A stretch of 64,000 nucleotides of DNA from Cumulibacter manganitolerans. Lineage in GTDB: Bacteria > Actinomycetota > Actinomycetes > Mycobacteriales > Antricoccaceae. Where the stretch lies: the NCBI RefSeq assembly GCF_009602465.1, contig NZ_WBKP01000010.1:33232-97231 (forward strand), given 5' to 3'. The position numbers and the translations under genes are program-made. Positions within the stretch are counted from its first letter, which is position 1, and each line of letters opens with the position of its first letter. Shown piece after piece: positions 48,464 to 57,291 of this stretch. The notes under the pieces were generated by a model that saw nothing but the letters and a program-made list of their open reading frames with translations, was not told where the DNA came from and made no database searches.

Positions 48464-49627
48464 ATGTCGAGCCCGGAGCTACCCGACACCGAGATCCGTG
48501 ATTTCGGTGCGCTGCACGCCAAGGACGGCCAGCAGCGCCCCGAGCGCCGCTCGCCACGGGTCATGCTCGATCCGTTGTCGGCGATCCGCCGGGCGGGCGA
48601 TCCGTTCGTCGACGTGTTCTGCGCCGGGCAGGTGTTCTTCGACATCGTGTTCACCGGGCTGCCCGCGATGCCGCGGCCGGGCACCGAGGCGTGGGCGCCG
48701 GGCATGGGCTCCAGCCCGGGCGGCCTGGCCAACATGGCCGTGGCGATGCGCCGGCTGGGCCTGCGCACCTGGCTGGCCGCAGCGTTCGGCGACGACATGT
48801 ACGGCGACTACTGCTGGGACACGCTCAGCGGCCAGGAGGACATCGACCTGTCGGCGTCCCGCCGATTCGACGGCTGGCACTCCCCGGTCACCGTCTCGGT
48901 GGCCGTGGAGCGCGATCGCACGATGATCACCCACGGGCACCCCGCTCCGCAGACGCTCGACCAGATGATCGGCTCTCCCCCACCGGTGCGGGCCTGCTTC
49001 GCCGCCCTGGAGCTGGGAGAGCAGAAGTGGGTGCGGCACGCGTACGACGCCGGCGCCCTGGTGTTCGCCGACCTGGGGTGGGACGCCACGCAGGCCTGGT
49101 CGGCGCAGATGCTCGAGCGGTTGCGCGACTGCCACGTGTTCCTGCCGAACGCCGACGAGGCGATGGCGCTGAGCCGCACAGACACACCCGAGAAGGCCGC
49201 CGCCGCACTGGCCGAGCACGTGCCGGTCGTCGTCGTGACCCGCGGCCGTCGCGGCGCCCTCGCCATCGACCAGCAGACCGGCGAGACCGCGTCCGTCGAC
49301 GGGTTGCCGATCGAGGCCATCGACCCGACGGGTGCCGGCGACGTCTTCGGCGCCGGGTTCATGGTGGGCACCCTCGCGGGATGGGAGCTCGGCGACCGGC
49401 TGCGGTTCGCCAACCTGTGCGCGGCGCTGTCCGTGCAGCACTTCGGCGGCTCGCTGGCCGCGCCCGGCTGGGGCGAGATCACCGCGTGGTACCACCACAA
49501 CATCGAGCACGGACCGCACGCCGACCAGATCAGCGAGTACGGATTCATCGGCGACCTGCTGCCGGACGTCGCGCTGGGGCCGGTGCGCCGCGCCGGAGCC
49601 ACGCTGGGGCTGCGGCACCGCGCGTGA
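48464..49627 (+). CDS. PfkB-family carbohydrate kinase
   Basis: A 387-residue ribokinase-type sugar kinase. The substrate-binding SSPGGLANMAVAMRRLGL start, the middle NADEAMAL motif and the anion-hole DPTGAGDVFGAGF are typical. An N-terminal extension of about 45 residues and a C-terminal tail of about 50 are extra. It phosphorylates a sugar or nucleoside with ATP; which one is unknown, and no sugar transporter is linked. TACCCT (48451-48456), seven bases before the ATG, suggests a leaderless message. Confidence 0.9.
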   Translation: MSSPELPDTEIRDFGALHAKDGQQRPERRSPRVMLDPLSAIRRAGDPFVDVFCAGQVFFDIVFTGLPAMPRPGTEAWAPGMGSSPGGLANMAVAMRRLGLRTWLAAAFGDDMYGDYCWDTLSGQEDIDLSASRRFDGWHSPVTVSVAVERDRTMITHGHPAPQTLDQMIGSPPPVRACFAALELGEQKWVRHAYDAGALVFADLGWDATQAWSAQMLERLRDCHVFLPNADEAMALSRTDTPEKAAAALAEHVPVVVVTRGRRGALAIDQQTGETASVDGLPIEAIDPTGAGDVFGAGFMVGTLAGWELGDRLRFANLCAALSVQHFGGSLAAPGWGEITAWYHHNIEHGPHADQISEYGFIGDLLPDVALGPVRRAGATLGLRHRA

Positions 49628-49654
49628 GGCCGCGCCACCGCAGCGCGATCCGGG

Positions 49655-50281
49655 TCAGGACGTCGGCGTCCGCCGGTCGGCGACCCCAAGCAACGCCGGC
49701 AGCGGCGCGACGATCCGCGACACGAGCTCGTCTCGGCTGATGACCGGGTCGTCCAGCCACCGGGCCACGAGCTCCTCGGTCATCGCGATCCACGCGTGCG
49801 CGCCGAGCCGGGCCGACGGTCCCTCGATCGCCCCCGCGCCCGGTGCACTCGCGGACGCGTTCGCGAGCAGCAGATCGACCACCTGATCGCGGGTGTGATC
49901 GGCCATCGTGCGGATGCCGTGCGGTCCGGTCGCGACACCACGGACCACCGACCGGTACACGTCGGGGCGCTCGGCGATGTAGTCGATGTAGATCGACAGG
50001 GAGCTCCTCAGACGCTGGTCCGGCGAGAGGCTCTCGTCCGCGCCCGACGTCAGCCGGTCGATGAGCCCCTCCATGACCCGACGGGCCACCGCGATCTGGA
50101 ACTCCTGCATCGACTGGAAGTAGTGGAAGAGCAGGCCCCGGGAGATACCGGCCTGGTTTGCGATGTCGTCGATGGAGAGGTCCTCGAGCCGCCGGTTGCG
50201 CAGCATGTCGACGCCGATCGCCAGCAGCTGCTCACGCCGCGCCTCGGAGGACAGCCGCACCCGCCGCCCCTCACCGGTCAC
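49655..50281 (-). CDS. TetR-family regulator
   Basis: A 208-residue TetR protein. The helix-turn-helix is near residues 15-55 (LSIDDIANQAGISRGLLFHY), followed by a helical ligand domain. GTG 50281 is the start, with a G-rich ribosome-binding site. It is divergent from an SDR-esterase pair and probably controls them from the 109-base gap, which contains a strong promoter for the SDR gene. The inducer is unknown; the target enzymes suggest a lipid or ester-derived signal. Confidence 0.9.
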   Translation of the reverse strand: MTGEGRRVRLSSEARREQLLAIGVDMLRNRRLEDLSIDDIANQAGISRGLLFHYFQSMQEFQIAVARRVMEGLIDRLTSGADESLSPDQRLRSSLSIYIDYIAERPDVYRSVVRGVATGPHGIRTMADHTRDQVVDLLLANASASAPGAGAIEGPSARLGAHAWIAMTEELVARWLDDPVISRDELVSRIVAPLPALLGVADRRTPTS

Positions 50282-50355
50282 GCTGATCGCCCCCTGCCGA
50301 CCATGATATTCGCCGGATGGTCGGCACCGCGGAATTCCAGGGGACCGGGAGATTT

Positions 50356-50384
50356 TTGACCGACGTTCAGTGCGGTTCTAGCCT
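50356..50384 (+). promoter_or_regulatory. Promoter of the SDR-esterase pair, leaderless
   Basis: TTGACC (50356-50361), a 17-base spacer and TAGCCT (50379-50384), which ends six bases before ATG 50391. This is a near-ideal promoter. An imperfect dyad, ACCG (50359-50362) and CGGT (50373-50376), inside it could be the operator of the divergent TetR. Confidence 0.7.
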
Positions 50385-50390
50385 GCGAGC

Positions 50391-51251
50391 ATGCAGACCC
50401 TGCGCGACAAGACCGTCGTCATCACCGGCGCGGCGTCCGGGATCGGCCGTGCACTGGCGATCCAGGCTGCCGCCGAGGGCGCGCGCCTCGCGCTGTCGGA
50501 CGTCGACACCGAAGGACTCGCCGTCACCGCCACGCGCTGCGGGCCGGGCTGCGCAGTGCGCACCGACCGGCTCGACGTCGCCGAGCGGTCGGCGTGGGCG
50601 GGGTACGCCGACGCGGTCGCCGCGGACCTCGGGGCCGCCGACGTCATCGTCAACAACGCCGGAGTCGCGCTCTCCAGCGACATCGCCGACATGTCGTACG
50701 AGGACCTCGAGTGGCTGATGAGCATCAACTTCTGGGGCGTCGTGCACGGGACGAAGGCGTTCCTGCCGCAGATCGTCGCGAGCGGCGACGGGCACGTGGT
50801 CAACATCTCCAGCCTGTTCGGGATCCTCAGCGTGCCGAGCCAGTCGGCCTACAACGCCGCCAAGTTCGCCGTCCGCGGGTTCACCGAGTCGCTGCGCACC
50901 GAGATGCTCGCGGCGCGGCTGCCGGTCGGGGTGACCTGCGTGCACCCCGGCGGCATCCGAACGGCGATCGCGCGCAACGGCCGCGGCGACGCACGGCACG
51001 ACGCGGCCGCCATCGCCGCGCACTTCGACGAGAAGCTCGCCAAGACGTCCGCGGAGAAGGCCGCCCAGGGCATCTGGCGCGGCGTGCGCCGCGGCAAGGC
51101 GCGGGTCCTCGTGGGCCCCGACGCGAAGGTCCTGGACGTGCTCGTGCGCCTCACCGGCGCCGGCTACCAGCGGGTCGTGGCCCGGACCGCCGGCCGCGCC
51201 GGACCCCCGGTCCGGTGGATCGAGCGGGCGCCGCGCGAGGTGCGCTCGTGA
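50391..51251 (+). CDS. Short-chain dehydrogenase/reductase
   Basis: A 286-residue SDR. TGAASGIG is at about residue 12-20, NNAG and the catalytic SxnY-xxxK (ISSLFGILSVPSQSAYNAAK) follow. The C-terminal extension of about 50 residues beyond the core is typical of the membrane-peripheral SDRs linked to lipid metabolism in mycobacteria. It oxidises an alcohol or reduces a ketone with NAD(P). Its stop overlaps the esterase start by four bases, so the two are coupled. In M. tuberculosis an SDR (Rv3085) and a LipR-type esterase are also neighbours, but the order and rest of the locus differ. Confidence 0.9.
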   Translation: MQTLRDKTVVITGAASGIGRALAIQAAAEGARLALSDVDTEGLAVTATRCGPGCAVRTDRLDVAERSAWAGYADAVAADLGAADVIVNNAGVALSSDIADMSYEDLEWLMSINFWGVVHGTKAFLPQIVASGDGHVVNISSLFGILSVPSQSAYNAAKFAVRGFTESLRTEMLAARLPVGVTCVHPGGIRTAIARNGRGDARHDAAAIAAHFDEKLAKTSAEKAAQGIWRGVRRGKARVLVGPDAKVLDVLVRLTGAGYQRVVARTAGRAGPPVRWIERAPREVRS

Positions 51252-52135
51252 CCGGGCGGCGGCGGTTGCCGTACGCCGTCGTACGGCGCATCGTGCAGGT
51301 TCTGCAGCGCCCCGGTCTCGGCGGTCCGCTGCCGATCCGCGCGCAGCGCAAGTACCTCGAGCTGCTCGCCACCGGGCCGCCCGCGCCGGCCGGTACCCGC
51401 ACCGAGCGGATCACCATCGGCGGTGTTCCGGGCCTGCGGGTCAGCGTCGGCACGCCCGCCTCCGGCGAGCCGCTCGTGCACCTGCACGGCGGCGCGTACA
51501 CCGTGGGTTCGCCGAAGGTCTACCGCAACCTGGCGGCGAACCTGGCCGAGATCACCGGCCGCCGCGTCTACGTACCGGGATACCGGCTGGCTCCCGAGCA
51601 CCCGTACCCGGCGGCCCTCGACGATGCGGTCGCGGTGTGCCGGCAAGTGGCCGAGCGGTACGGCGGCTACGCGCTCAGTGGGGACTCCGCGGGCGGGGGC
51701 CTGGCGGCCGCCACCGCCCTGCGGCTGGCCGGGAGCGACGCCGCGCCCGCCCGCCTGGGCCTGATCGCACCCTGGGTCGACCTCACCGTCGTCCCGCCGG
51801 CAAGCAAGGCCGACATCGTGGTGCGGCCGGCCTGGGGGCAGGCCAGCGCCGCCGCCTACTGCGGCACCCACGACCGGTTCGAGCCGGGCATCAGCCCGAT
51901 CTTCGGCGACCTGTCGGCCCTGCCGCCGACGCTGGTGCACGTCGGGCGCGACGAGGTGCTGCGCGAGCAGTGCGAGCGATTCGTCCGCCAGGCCTCCCGC
52001 GCCGGTGCCGACATCCGCCTCACGGTGCTGCCGCGGCTGTGGCACGTGGCGCACCTGCAGGCCGACCTGCTGCCCGAGGCGTACGACGTGCTGGTCGATC
52101 TCGGTCGCTTCCTCGCCGGGCAGCCGTCCCCGTAG
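51248..52135 (+). CDS. HSL-family alpha/beta-hydrolase (LipR-like)
   Basis: A 295-residue esterase. HLHGGAYTVGSPKVYR carries the oxyanion hole, GDSAGGG the nucleophile serine, GRDEVLREQ the acid, and RLWHVAH the histidine. It should hydrolyse short acyl esters. GTG 51248 overlaps the SDR stop (GTGA), so it is translated by coupling. The reading frame is open upstream inside the SDR gene, but that part is not conserved. Under the control of the divergent TetR by position. Confidence 0.9.
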   Translation: MTGRRRLPYAVVRRIVQVLQRPGLGGPLPIRAQRKYLELLATGPPAPAGTRTERITIGGVPGLRVSVGTPASGEPLVHLHGGAYTVGSPKVYRNLAANLAEITGRRVYVPGYRLAPEHPYPAALDDAVAVCRQVAERYGGYALSGDSAGGGLAAATALRLAGSDAAPARLGLIAPWVDLTVVPPASKADIVVRPAWGQASAAAYCGTHDRFEPGISPIFGDLSALPPTLVHVGRDEVLREQCERFVRQASRAGADIRLTVLPRLWHVAHLQADLLPEAYDVLVDLGRFLAGQPSP

Positions 52136-52153
52136 GCCGGCCGACCTCGGGGG

Positions 52154-52594
52154 CTACCCGGAGAGCGCGCGGCGCATCGGGAGGTGTGCAATGCCGTCCT
52201 CGACGAACTCCGGACCGTCGACGACGAACCCCAGTGCGCCGTACCAGCCGCGCAGGTGGCTCTGCGCGTCGAGCACGATCGGCCGTGCGGCGGAGAGCGC
52301 GATTGCGGCCTCGACGAGCCGCCTGGCGTGGCCGCGGCCGCGGTGCTGCGGAGCGGTCGCGACGCGTCCGATGCGCGCCTGGTCCCCGTCGTCCAGCAGC
52401 CGGATCGTCGCCGCGACGCCGTCCGCGCCGTCGATCCACAGGTGCCGGGTCGAGGGATCGGCGTCCCGGCCGTCGATCTCGGGGTAGGGGCACGCCTGCT
52501 CGACGACGAACACGTCCACCCGCAGACGCAGCACGTCGTGCAGCTCGCGGGCGGTCATCTCGTCGATCGTCTTCACGTGCAGCTCGCCGGCCAT
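52154..52594 (-). CDS. GNAT-family N-acetyltransferase, ElaA-like
   Basis: A 146-residue acetyltransferase of the ElaA group. The LRLRVDVFVVEQACPYPEID block is the ElaA signature (quoted to 20 residues), and IGRVATAPQHRGRGHARRLV the acetyl-CoA pyrophosphate-binding loop. Members are small cytoplasmic enzymes with unknown acceptors. It stands alone: convergent with the esterase gene (18 bases between stops) and divergent from a lipoprotein gene. Full length. Confidence 0.9.
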   Translation of the reverse strand: MAGELHVKTIDEMTARELHDVLRLRVDVFVVEQACPYPEIDGRDADPSTRHLWIDGADGVAATIRLLDDGDQARIGRVATAPQHRGRGHARRLVEAAIALSAARPIVLDAQSHLRGWYGALGFVVDGPEFVEDGIAHLPMRRALSG

Positions 52595-52668
52595 CGACCC
52601 AGATTATCGGCCGGAAGCGGTGGCCAAGCACTCAGCCGGGGTGCCGTCCAGCGCCCGGTCGGGCGACC

Positions 52669-52674
52669 TAGGGT
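52669..52674 (+). promoter_or_regulatory. -10 element of the lipoprotein gene, leaderless
   Basis: TAGGGT ends six bases before ATG 52681; no ribosome-binding site is present. Confidence 0.5.
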
Positions 52675-52680
52675 GTAGGC

Positions 52681-53331
52681 ATGACGCCGACCCCTCGCCG
52701 TGCCCTCGCCGCCGCCGCAACCGCCGCCCTGCTGCTCACCGCGGCGGCCTGCTCCAAGGCCACGGAAGGAAAGGCGTCCCCGAGCGGCGCCGGATCCTCG
52801 ACCACATCGGTCTCCGCCGGGTCCAGCTCGAGCGACAGCGAGTCGAGCGCGCCGGCGTCGTCCGAGAGCGGCCCGTCGGGCGGCGACATCGAGGCGATCG
52901 ACGGCAGCCTGTCGTTCACGCTGCCCGCCGGCTACCAGGACGCGATCGACAAGATCAACGTGCCGGGCGCGGTCGCGGCGGTCGTCGACCCGGCCAGCGA
53001 CGCGGGCTTCCCGACGCACATCGTCATCGCCAAGCAGTCGGCCACCGGTGACCTGGACACGATGTTCGACTCGGTGCGCAAGCAGATCGAGAAGAAGTTC
53101 AGCATCAAGACCGAGGACGCGAACCCGCCGGTCGACGACATCGACGGCGAGCCCCTGAAGGCGTTCACCACCCCGGAGTACACCGACGCGGGCAAGAACA
53201 TCACCTCGGCGCTGTTCATGACCGAGCACGACGGCTCTTTCTACTCCTTCACCACCAACACCCTGCCGGACAACGCCGGCGATGCGGCCGACGCGATGGT
53301 CGCCCTCGTCGAATCGGTGAAGTGGGCCTAG
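52681..53331 (+). CDS. Lipoprotein, paralogue of the following gene
   Basis: A 216-residue lipoprotein. The signal peptide ends in the lipobox LTAAAC (Cys24). A Ser/Gly-rich linker (about 30-70) is followed by a compact domain (about 75-216) beginning SLSFTLPAGYQDAIDKINVP. That domain is shared with the next gene: DAID, VPxAVAA, DPASD and the ending VESVKW or IGSVSW match. It is therefore outside the membrane, lipid-anchored, of unknown function. The pattern recalls DcrB/LpqN-like actinobacterial lipoproteins, but I cannot assign it. Leaderless-type promoter. Confidence 0.8.
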   Translation: MTPTPRRALAAAATAALLLTAAACSKATEGKASPSGAGSSTTSVSAGSSSSDSESSAPASSESGPSGGDIEAIDGSLSFTLPAGYQDAIDKINVPGAVAAVVDPASDAGFPTHIVIAKQSATGDLDTMFDSVRKQIEKKFSIKTEDANPPVDDIDGEPLKAFTTPEYTDAGKNITSALFMTEHDGSFYSFTTNTLPDNAGDAADAMVALVESVKWA

Positions 53332-53403
53332 CCGGCGGAACCACGCTGCGCCGCCGGCGCGTCGGTGAGTAGTCAGCAGCTCTTCGCCTCCCGGACGGTG
53401 CCC

Positions 53404-54099
53404 ATGCCCACGCCTCCCCGCAAGACGTTCACCCCGGCGATCATCGCCGCCCTGGTCGGCCTCGTCGCGCTCGCCGTGGTGACCGTGATCGTGGTCGTCC
53501 GCTCCGGAAACGACCCGGCGGGCTCCGGCACGGGCACGGTCGCCTCCGGTGCGGACGCCGGGAAGAAGGCCTCGAGCGGCGGGTCCGGCGACTCGTCGTC
53601 CGACGGCTCGGGCTCCGCAGGCGGGTCGAGCGGCGCAGACGGCGGCGCGCCGGTCACCTCCAGCGACGGCGCCTTCACCTTCTCGCTGCCCAGCGGATAT
53701 CAGGACGCCATCGATCTGGTCGACGTCCCGAGCGCGGTCGCCGCGGCGTACGACCCGGCCAGCGACAGCTCGTTCCAGACGACGATCGTCGTCACGACCG
53801 AGCCGGCCAAGGGCACGCCGATCGATCAGATCGTCACGAACGGCCGCGATTCGGTGGAGAGCTCGTTGCAGACCACGACCGAGGACCTGACGCCGAGCAT
53901 GTCGTCGATCGACGGCGAGAAGGTGGCCGGCTACAGCACCGGCGAGTACGACAAGGGCGGCGTCACGTTGCGCAGCGCGGTGATCGTCACCGTGCACGAC
54001 GACACCGCCTACGCCTTCATCGTGAACGTGCAGTCCGACAAGACCAGCGAGGGCGGCAACGCGCTGTCGGACCTGATCGGCTCGGTGTCCTGGATCTAG
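53404..54099 (+). CDS. Membrane-anchored paralogue of the preceding lipoprotein
   Basis: A 231-residue protein. An uncleaved N-terminal membrane anchor (AALVGLVALAVVTVIVVV) replaces the lipobox of its neighbour. A Gly/Ser/Asp-rich linker of about 50 residues follows, then the domain shared with the lipoprotein (FTFSLPSGYQDAIDLVDVP, DPASDSSFQTTIVVTT). The pair looks like a tandem duplication with two ways of tethering the same outer domain. The start is uncertain: ATG 53404 lacks a clear ribosome-binding site, and GTG at 53365 is in frame. Function unknown. Confidence 0.75.
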   Translation: MPTPPRKTFTPAIIAALVGLVALAVVTVIVVVRSGNDPAGSGTGTVASGADAGKKASSGGSGDSSSDGSGSAGGSSGADGGAPVTSSDGAFTFSLPSGYQDAIDLVDVPSAVAAAYDPASDSSFQTTIVVTTEPAKGTPIDQIVTNGRDSVESSLQTTTEDLTPSMSSIDGEKVAGYSTGEYDKGGVTLRSAVIVTVHDDTAYAFIVNVQSDKTSEGGNALSDLIGSVSWI

Positions 54100-54120
54100 C
54101 TCCAGCGACCGCTTTCGGTG

Positions 54121-55392
54121 CTAGACGGACTCCTCGGCGTACGCCTCGGGGAAGGTGCGCATCGTGCGCAGCGGCGAAAGCAGCACCGGCAGGCAGGACG
54201 AGAACTGCCCCACGGCCGCGATCCACAGGGTCGGCACGACTCCGAGGACCTGGCCGAGCCAGCCGGCGAGCAGCGCGGCCGGCGGCATGATGCCCCACAC
54301 GAAGAACCGGATCGAGGCGTTCATCCGCCCGAGCAGCCGCCGCGGGCAGGCGCGCTGGCGCATGCTCACCTGCGTGACGTTGTAGACGACGACGGAGAAC
54401 GACAGGAGCAGCTCGCCGACGACCAGCAGGGCGAACGCCATCCAGCGCTCGGGCACGTATTGCGCGGCCGGGATCAACGCGAGCGCCGGTCCGCTCAGCA
54501 TCGCGGCGAGCGGAATCGTCCGCCCGTCGCCGACCCGGGCCGCCAGCCGTCCGGCGGTGGCGGCCCCGATCAACCCGCCGGCCGCGCCGGCGGCGAGCGC
54601 GAAGCCGAGCACCTCGGGCTCGAAGCCGAGGACGCGCAGCGCGAACAGCGGGTACAGCGTCATCAGCAGCGTGTTGAAGAGGTTGGCCAGCGCCGTGCAG
54701 ATCGTGATCGGGCGGATCAGCGGGTGGCGGGCGACGAAGACCATCCCCTCCTTGATGTCGGCGAGCAGCCGCCGCGGCTGCTCCGGCCGGCTGATCGCCT
54801 CGCTGTCGGTCACGCCGCGCAAGGCCAGCACCGAGGCGACGTAGCCGATCGCGTCGGCGAACATCAGCACCGGCGCGCTGAGCACCTTCAGCAGCAGGCC
54901 GCCGAGCGCCGGGCCGCCCATGTGCGCGATCTGGGCGGTGGACTCCAGCTTCGAGTTCGCGTCCGGGACCTGCGCGGAGTCCACCAGCAGCGGGATGTAC
55001 GACTGGTAGCAGACGTCGAAGAACACCCGGGCGATCCCGGTGACGCCGGCGACGACGTAGAGGTGCCACATCTGCAGCGATCCCGTGAACCACAGCGCGG
55101 GAACCAGGAGCGCGGCGAGCAACCGCGCGACATTCGCCCAGATCATCGTCGCCCGCTTGCGCCACCGGTCGACGAGCGCGCCGGCCGGCAGCCCCACCAC
55201 CAGGAATGCCGCGAGGGACGCCGCGGTCAGGTTGCCGACCTGCTGCTCGGTGGCGTGCAGCAGGGTGACCGCGATGACCGGGATGGCGAGCACGCCGACC
55301 TCGACGCCGAGCTGGGAGACGGCGTCGCCGATCCAGAACCGGCGGAAGTTGGCCGACCGCCAGAGGGTCGGGCCGCTCGGGTCGCCCTTCAC
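54121..55392 (-). CDS. MFS transporter
   Basis: A 423-residue, 12-segment major facilitator of the efflux type, with the loop GALVDRWRKRATMIW after the second segment as its A-motif. Start GTG 55392 overlaps the stop of the FAD-oxidoreductase gene by four bases, so the two are one translationally coupled unit. The ordinary length is 400-430. The co-translation suggests that it carries the substrate or product of the oxidase. A small stretch with many Met and Phe ends in YAEESV. Confidence 0.88.
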   Translation of the reverse strand: MKGDPSGPTLWRSANFRRFWIGDAVSQLGVEVGVLAIPVIAVTLLHATEQQVGNLTAASLAAFLVVGLPAGALVDRWRKRATMIWANVARLLAALLVPALWFTGSLQMWHLYVVAGVTGIARVFFDVCYQSYIPLLVDSAQVPDANSKLESTAQIAHMGGPALGGLLLKVLSAPVLMFADAIGYVASVLALRGVTDSEAISRPEQPRRLLADIKEGMVFVARHPLIRPITICTALANLFNTLLMTLYPLFALRVLGFEPEVLGFALAAGAAGGLIGAATAGRLAARVGDGRTIPLAAMLSGPALALIPAAQYVPERWMAFALLVVGELLLSFSVVVYNVTQVSMRQRACPRRLLGRMNASIRFFVWGIMPPAALLAGWLGQVLGVVPTLWIAAVGQFSSCLPVLLSPLRTMRTFPEAYAEESV

Positions 55393-56552
55393 TGCGCGGC
55401 GAACCGGCCCGGCGCCAGCCTCGCGGCGTCCAGACCTCGATCGACGAGGTCCGCCGGCGGCTGCTCCCCGCGCACCAGCGCCGCGCCGAGCCGGGCCATG
55501 GCGGGGGCGGTCTGGATGCCGTAGCCGCCCTGGCCGCCGAACCAGAAGAACCCGGCGAGCTGCGCGTCGAACCCGACGACCGGGACCCGGTCCGGGGCGA
55601 AGTTGCGCAGCCCGGCCCACGAGCTGCGCACGTGCCGGGGACGGATGTGCGTCGCCGCGTCGATGACCTCCATCGCCTGCGCGATCCGCAGCTCGTCGGG
55701 GCGTGGATCGCTCGGCGACTGCAGCACCTCGTCGGCCGGCGAGCACAGGTACTGCTCACCGTCCGGCTTGACGTAGAACGTGTCGTCGACGTCCGCCGCC
55801 ATCGGAAGCGCGGCAGTACGCGACCCGTGCGGCGAGGGGACCATGAAGATGGTGCGGCGCAGCGGCGCGATGCCCACCGACCGGGCGCCGAACATCGCGG
55901 CGACGACGTCCACCCACGAGCCGGCGGCGTTGACGACGAGCGGGGCCTGGTACTTGTTGCCGCCGGAGTCGGTGAGCGTCCAGACGTGGTCGTCGTCGAA
56001 GTCCTCGCTGCGGACGGCGCCGGTCACCCGCGCCGCGGTGTGCACGACTCCTCCGCGCTCGCGGAAGCCCCGCACGAAGCCCTGGTGCAGCAGGTGCACG
56101 TCGAGCTCCATCGCGCCCGGCTCGTACAGCGCCAGCTCGACGTACTCGCGCCTGAGGATCGGGTTGACCTCGACCGCGTCGTCGGCGCTCAGCAGCCGGA
56201 CGTCGGGGACGAGCGCGCTCATCTCCTGCTGCATGGCGCGCACCTTCGCCGAACGGCCGTGGGTGCCGACCCAGACCAGCCCGAGCCGGCGCAGCGGCGA
56301 GTGCTCGAAGACGTCCGGCGGGTGCTCGAAGAAGTCGCGGCTGCCGGTCGTGAGTGCCCTGATCTGCGGTCCGCCGTACGTCTCGAGGAAGGTGGCCGCA
56401 CTGCGCCCGGTCGTGTGGAACGCCAGGTGAGTCTCCATCTCGAGCAGCCCGACGCTGCGGTCCTCCTGCAGCTCGTACGCCAGCGAGACGCCGGCGATCC
56501 CGCCGCCGATCACGATCGCGTCGTACTTCTCCACGAGCCGCATCCTCCGCAT
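55389..56552 (-). CDS. FAD-dependent oxidoreductase, DadA/glycine-oxidase type
   Basis: A 387-residue DAO-family flavoenzyme. The FAD-binding dinucleotide motif [17 protein letters not shown] is at the N-terminus, with [10 protein letters not shown] after it and the C-terminal [15 protein letters not shown] loop. It oxidises an amine or D-amino acid with FAD. The start is set at 56552; an in-frame ATG three codons on (56543) has GGAGG directly before it. First gene of a two-gene unit with an MFS transporter and divergent from coxS across about 250 bases. Confidence 0.87.
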   Translation of the reverse strand: MRRMRLVEKYDAIVIGGGIAGVSLAYELQEDRSVGLLEMETHLAFHTTGRSAATFLETYGGPQIRALTTGSRDFFEHPPDVFEHSPLRRLGLVWVGTHGRSAKVRAMQQEMSALVPDVRLLSADDAVEVNPILRREYVELALYEPGAMELDVHLLHQGFVRGFRERGGVVHTAARVTGAVRSEDFDDDHVWTLTDSGGNKYQAPLVVNAAGSWVDVVAAMFGARSVGIAPLRRTIFMVPSPHGSRTAALPMAADVDDTFYVKPDGEQYLCSPADEVLQSPSDPRPDELRIAQAMEVIDAATHIRPRHVRSSWAGLRNFAPDRVPVVGFDAQLAGFFWFGGQGGYGIQTAPAMARLGAALVRGEQPPADLVDRGLDAARLAPGRFAAQ

Positions 56553-56724
56553 CGCCGTCGCTGTCCTCGACCCTAGACCGGGCGCCGGTCACCCAGCGGA
56601 TCCGACCGTCGCCGGGCCCTATCGCCCGAACGGCAGGAGCGCACATGGCGCACCCCACCGCCCGCCGCACCTGCGGCGGCCGCCGCCAGTTGCCGCCGCA
56701 CCTGCAACGCTATCGTCACCCCCG

Positions 56725-56753
56725 TTTTCAATGTGGCAGCGACCACATATGCT
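56725..56753 (+). promoter_or_regulatory. coxS promoter with a perfect dyad filling the spacer
   Basis: TTTTCA (56725-56730), a 17-base spacer and TATGCT (56748-56753). The perfect inverted repeat ATGTGG-CAGCGA-CCACAT (56731-56748) occupies the whole spacer. A repressor bound there would block polymerase, or a spacer-distorting activator could act. No regulator gene is next to it. A leader of about 40 bases with GGAGG follows. Confidence 0.6.
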
Positions 56754-56800
56754 CGCGCGGTAGACCCGGACGATGTCCACAACAGCGAGCTGGAGGAAGC

Positions 56801-57289
56801 ATGACCCAGATCAGCGTGACCGTTGACGGCATGAAGAGCGAGGACGACGTCGAGCCCCGGATGCTGCTGGTCCATTACCTCCGCGAGGTCCTCGGCAAGA
56901 CCGGCACGGTGATCGGCTGCGACACGAGCAACTGCGGCGCCTGCACCGTGCACCTCGACGGCAAGGCGATCAAGAGCTGCACCATGCTGGCGGTCCAGGC
57001 CGACGGGCACGAGGTCACCACCATCGAGGGCATCGCGGACGGCGACAAGCTGCACCCCATGCAGCAGGCGTTCCACGAGAAGCACGCCCTGCAGTGCGGC
57101 TACTGCACGCCCGGGATGATCATGGCGGCGATCGACTTCCTCAACGAGACGCCGCACCCCAAGGACGACCGCGAGATCCGCGAAGGCATCGAGGGCAACC
57201 TCTGCCGCTGCACCGGCTACCAGAACATCGTCGAGGCGATCAAGCTGGCCGCCGGCAACTCCTCCACCGTGGGAGCGGGGGCGAGCTAG
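56801..57289 (+). CDS. coxS: CO-dehydrogenase-type molybdenum hydroxylase, [2Fe-2S] small subunit
   Basis: A 162-residue iron-sulfur subunit. The plant-type cluster cysteines are 40, 45, 48 and 60 ([11 protein letters not shown]), and the C-terminal four-helix cluster cysteines are 99, 102, 135 and 137 (CGYC, CRC). It carries electrons between the molybdenum site of CoxL and the FAD of CoxM. ATG 56801 follows GGAGGAAGC. First gene of coxS-coxL-coxM, two bases before coxL. An operator-like promoter lies upstream. Confidence 0.94.
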   Translation: MTQISVTVDGMKSEDDVEPRMLLVHYLREVLGKTGTVIGCDTSNCGACTVHLDGKAIKSCTMLAVQADGHEVTTIEGIADGDKLHPMQQAFHEKHALQCGYCTPGMIMAAIDFLNETPHPKDDREIREGIEGNLCRCTGYQNIVEAIKLAAGNSSTVGAGAS

Positions 57290-57291
57290 CC

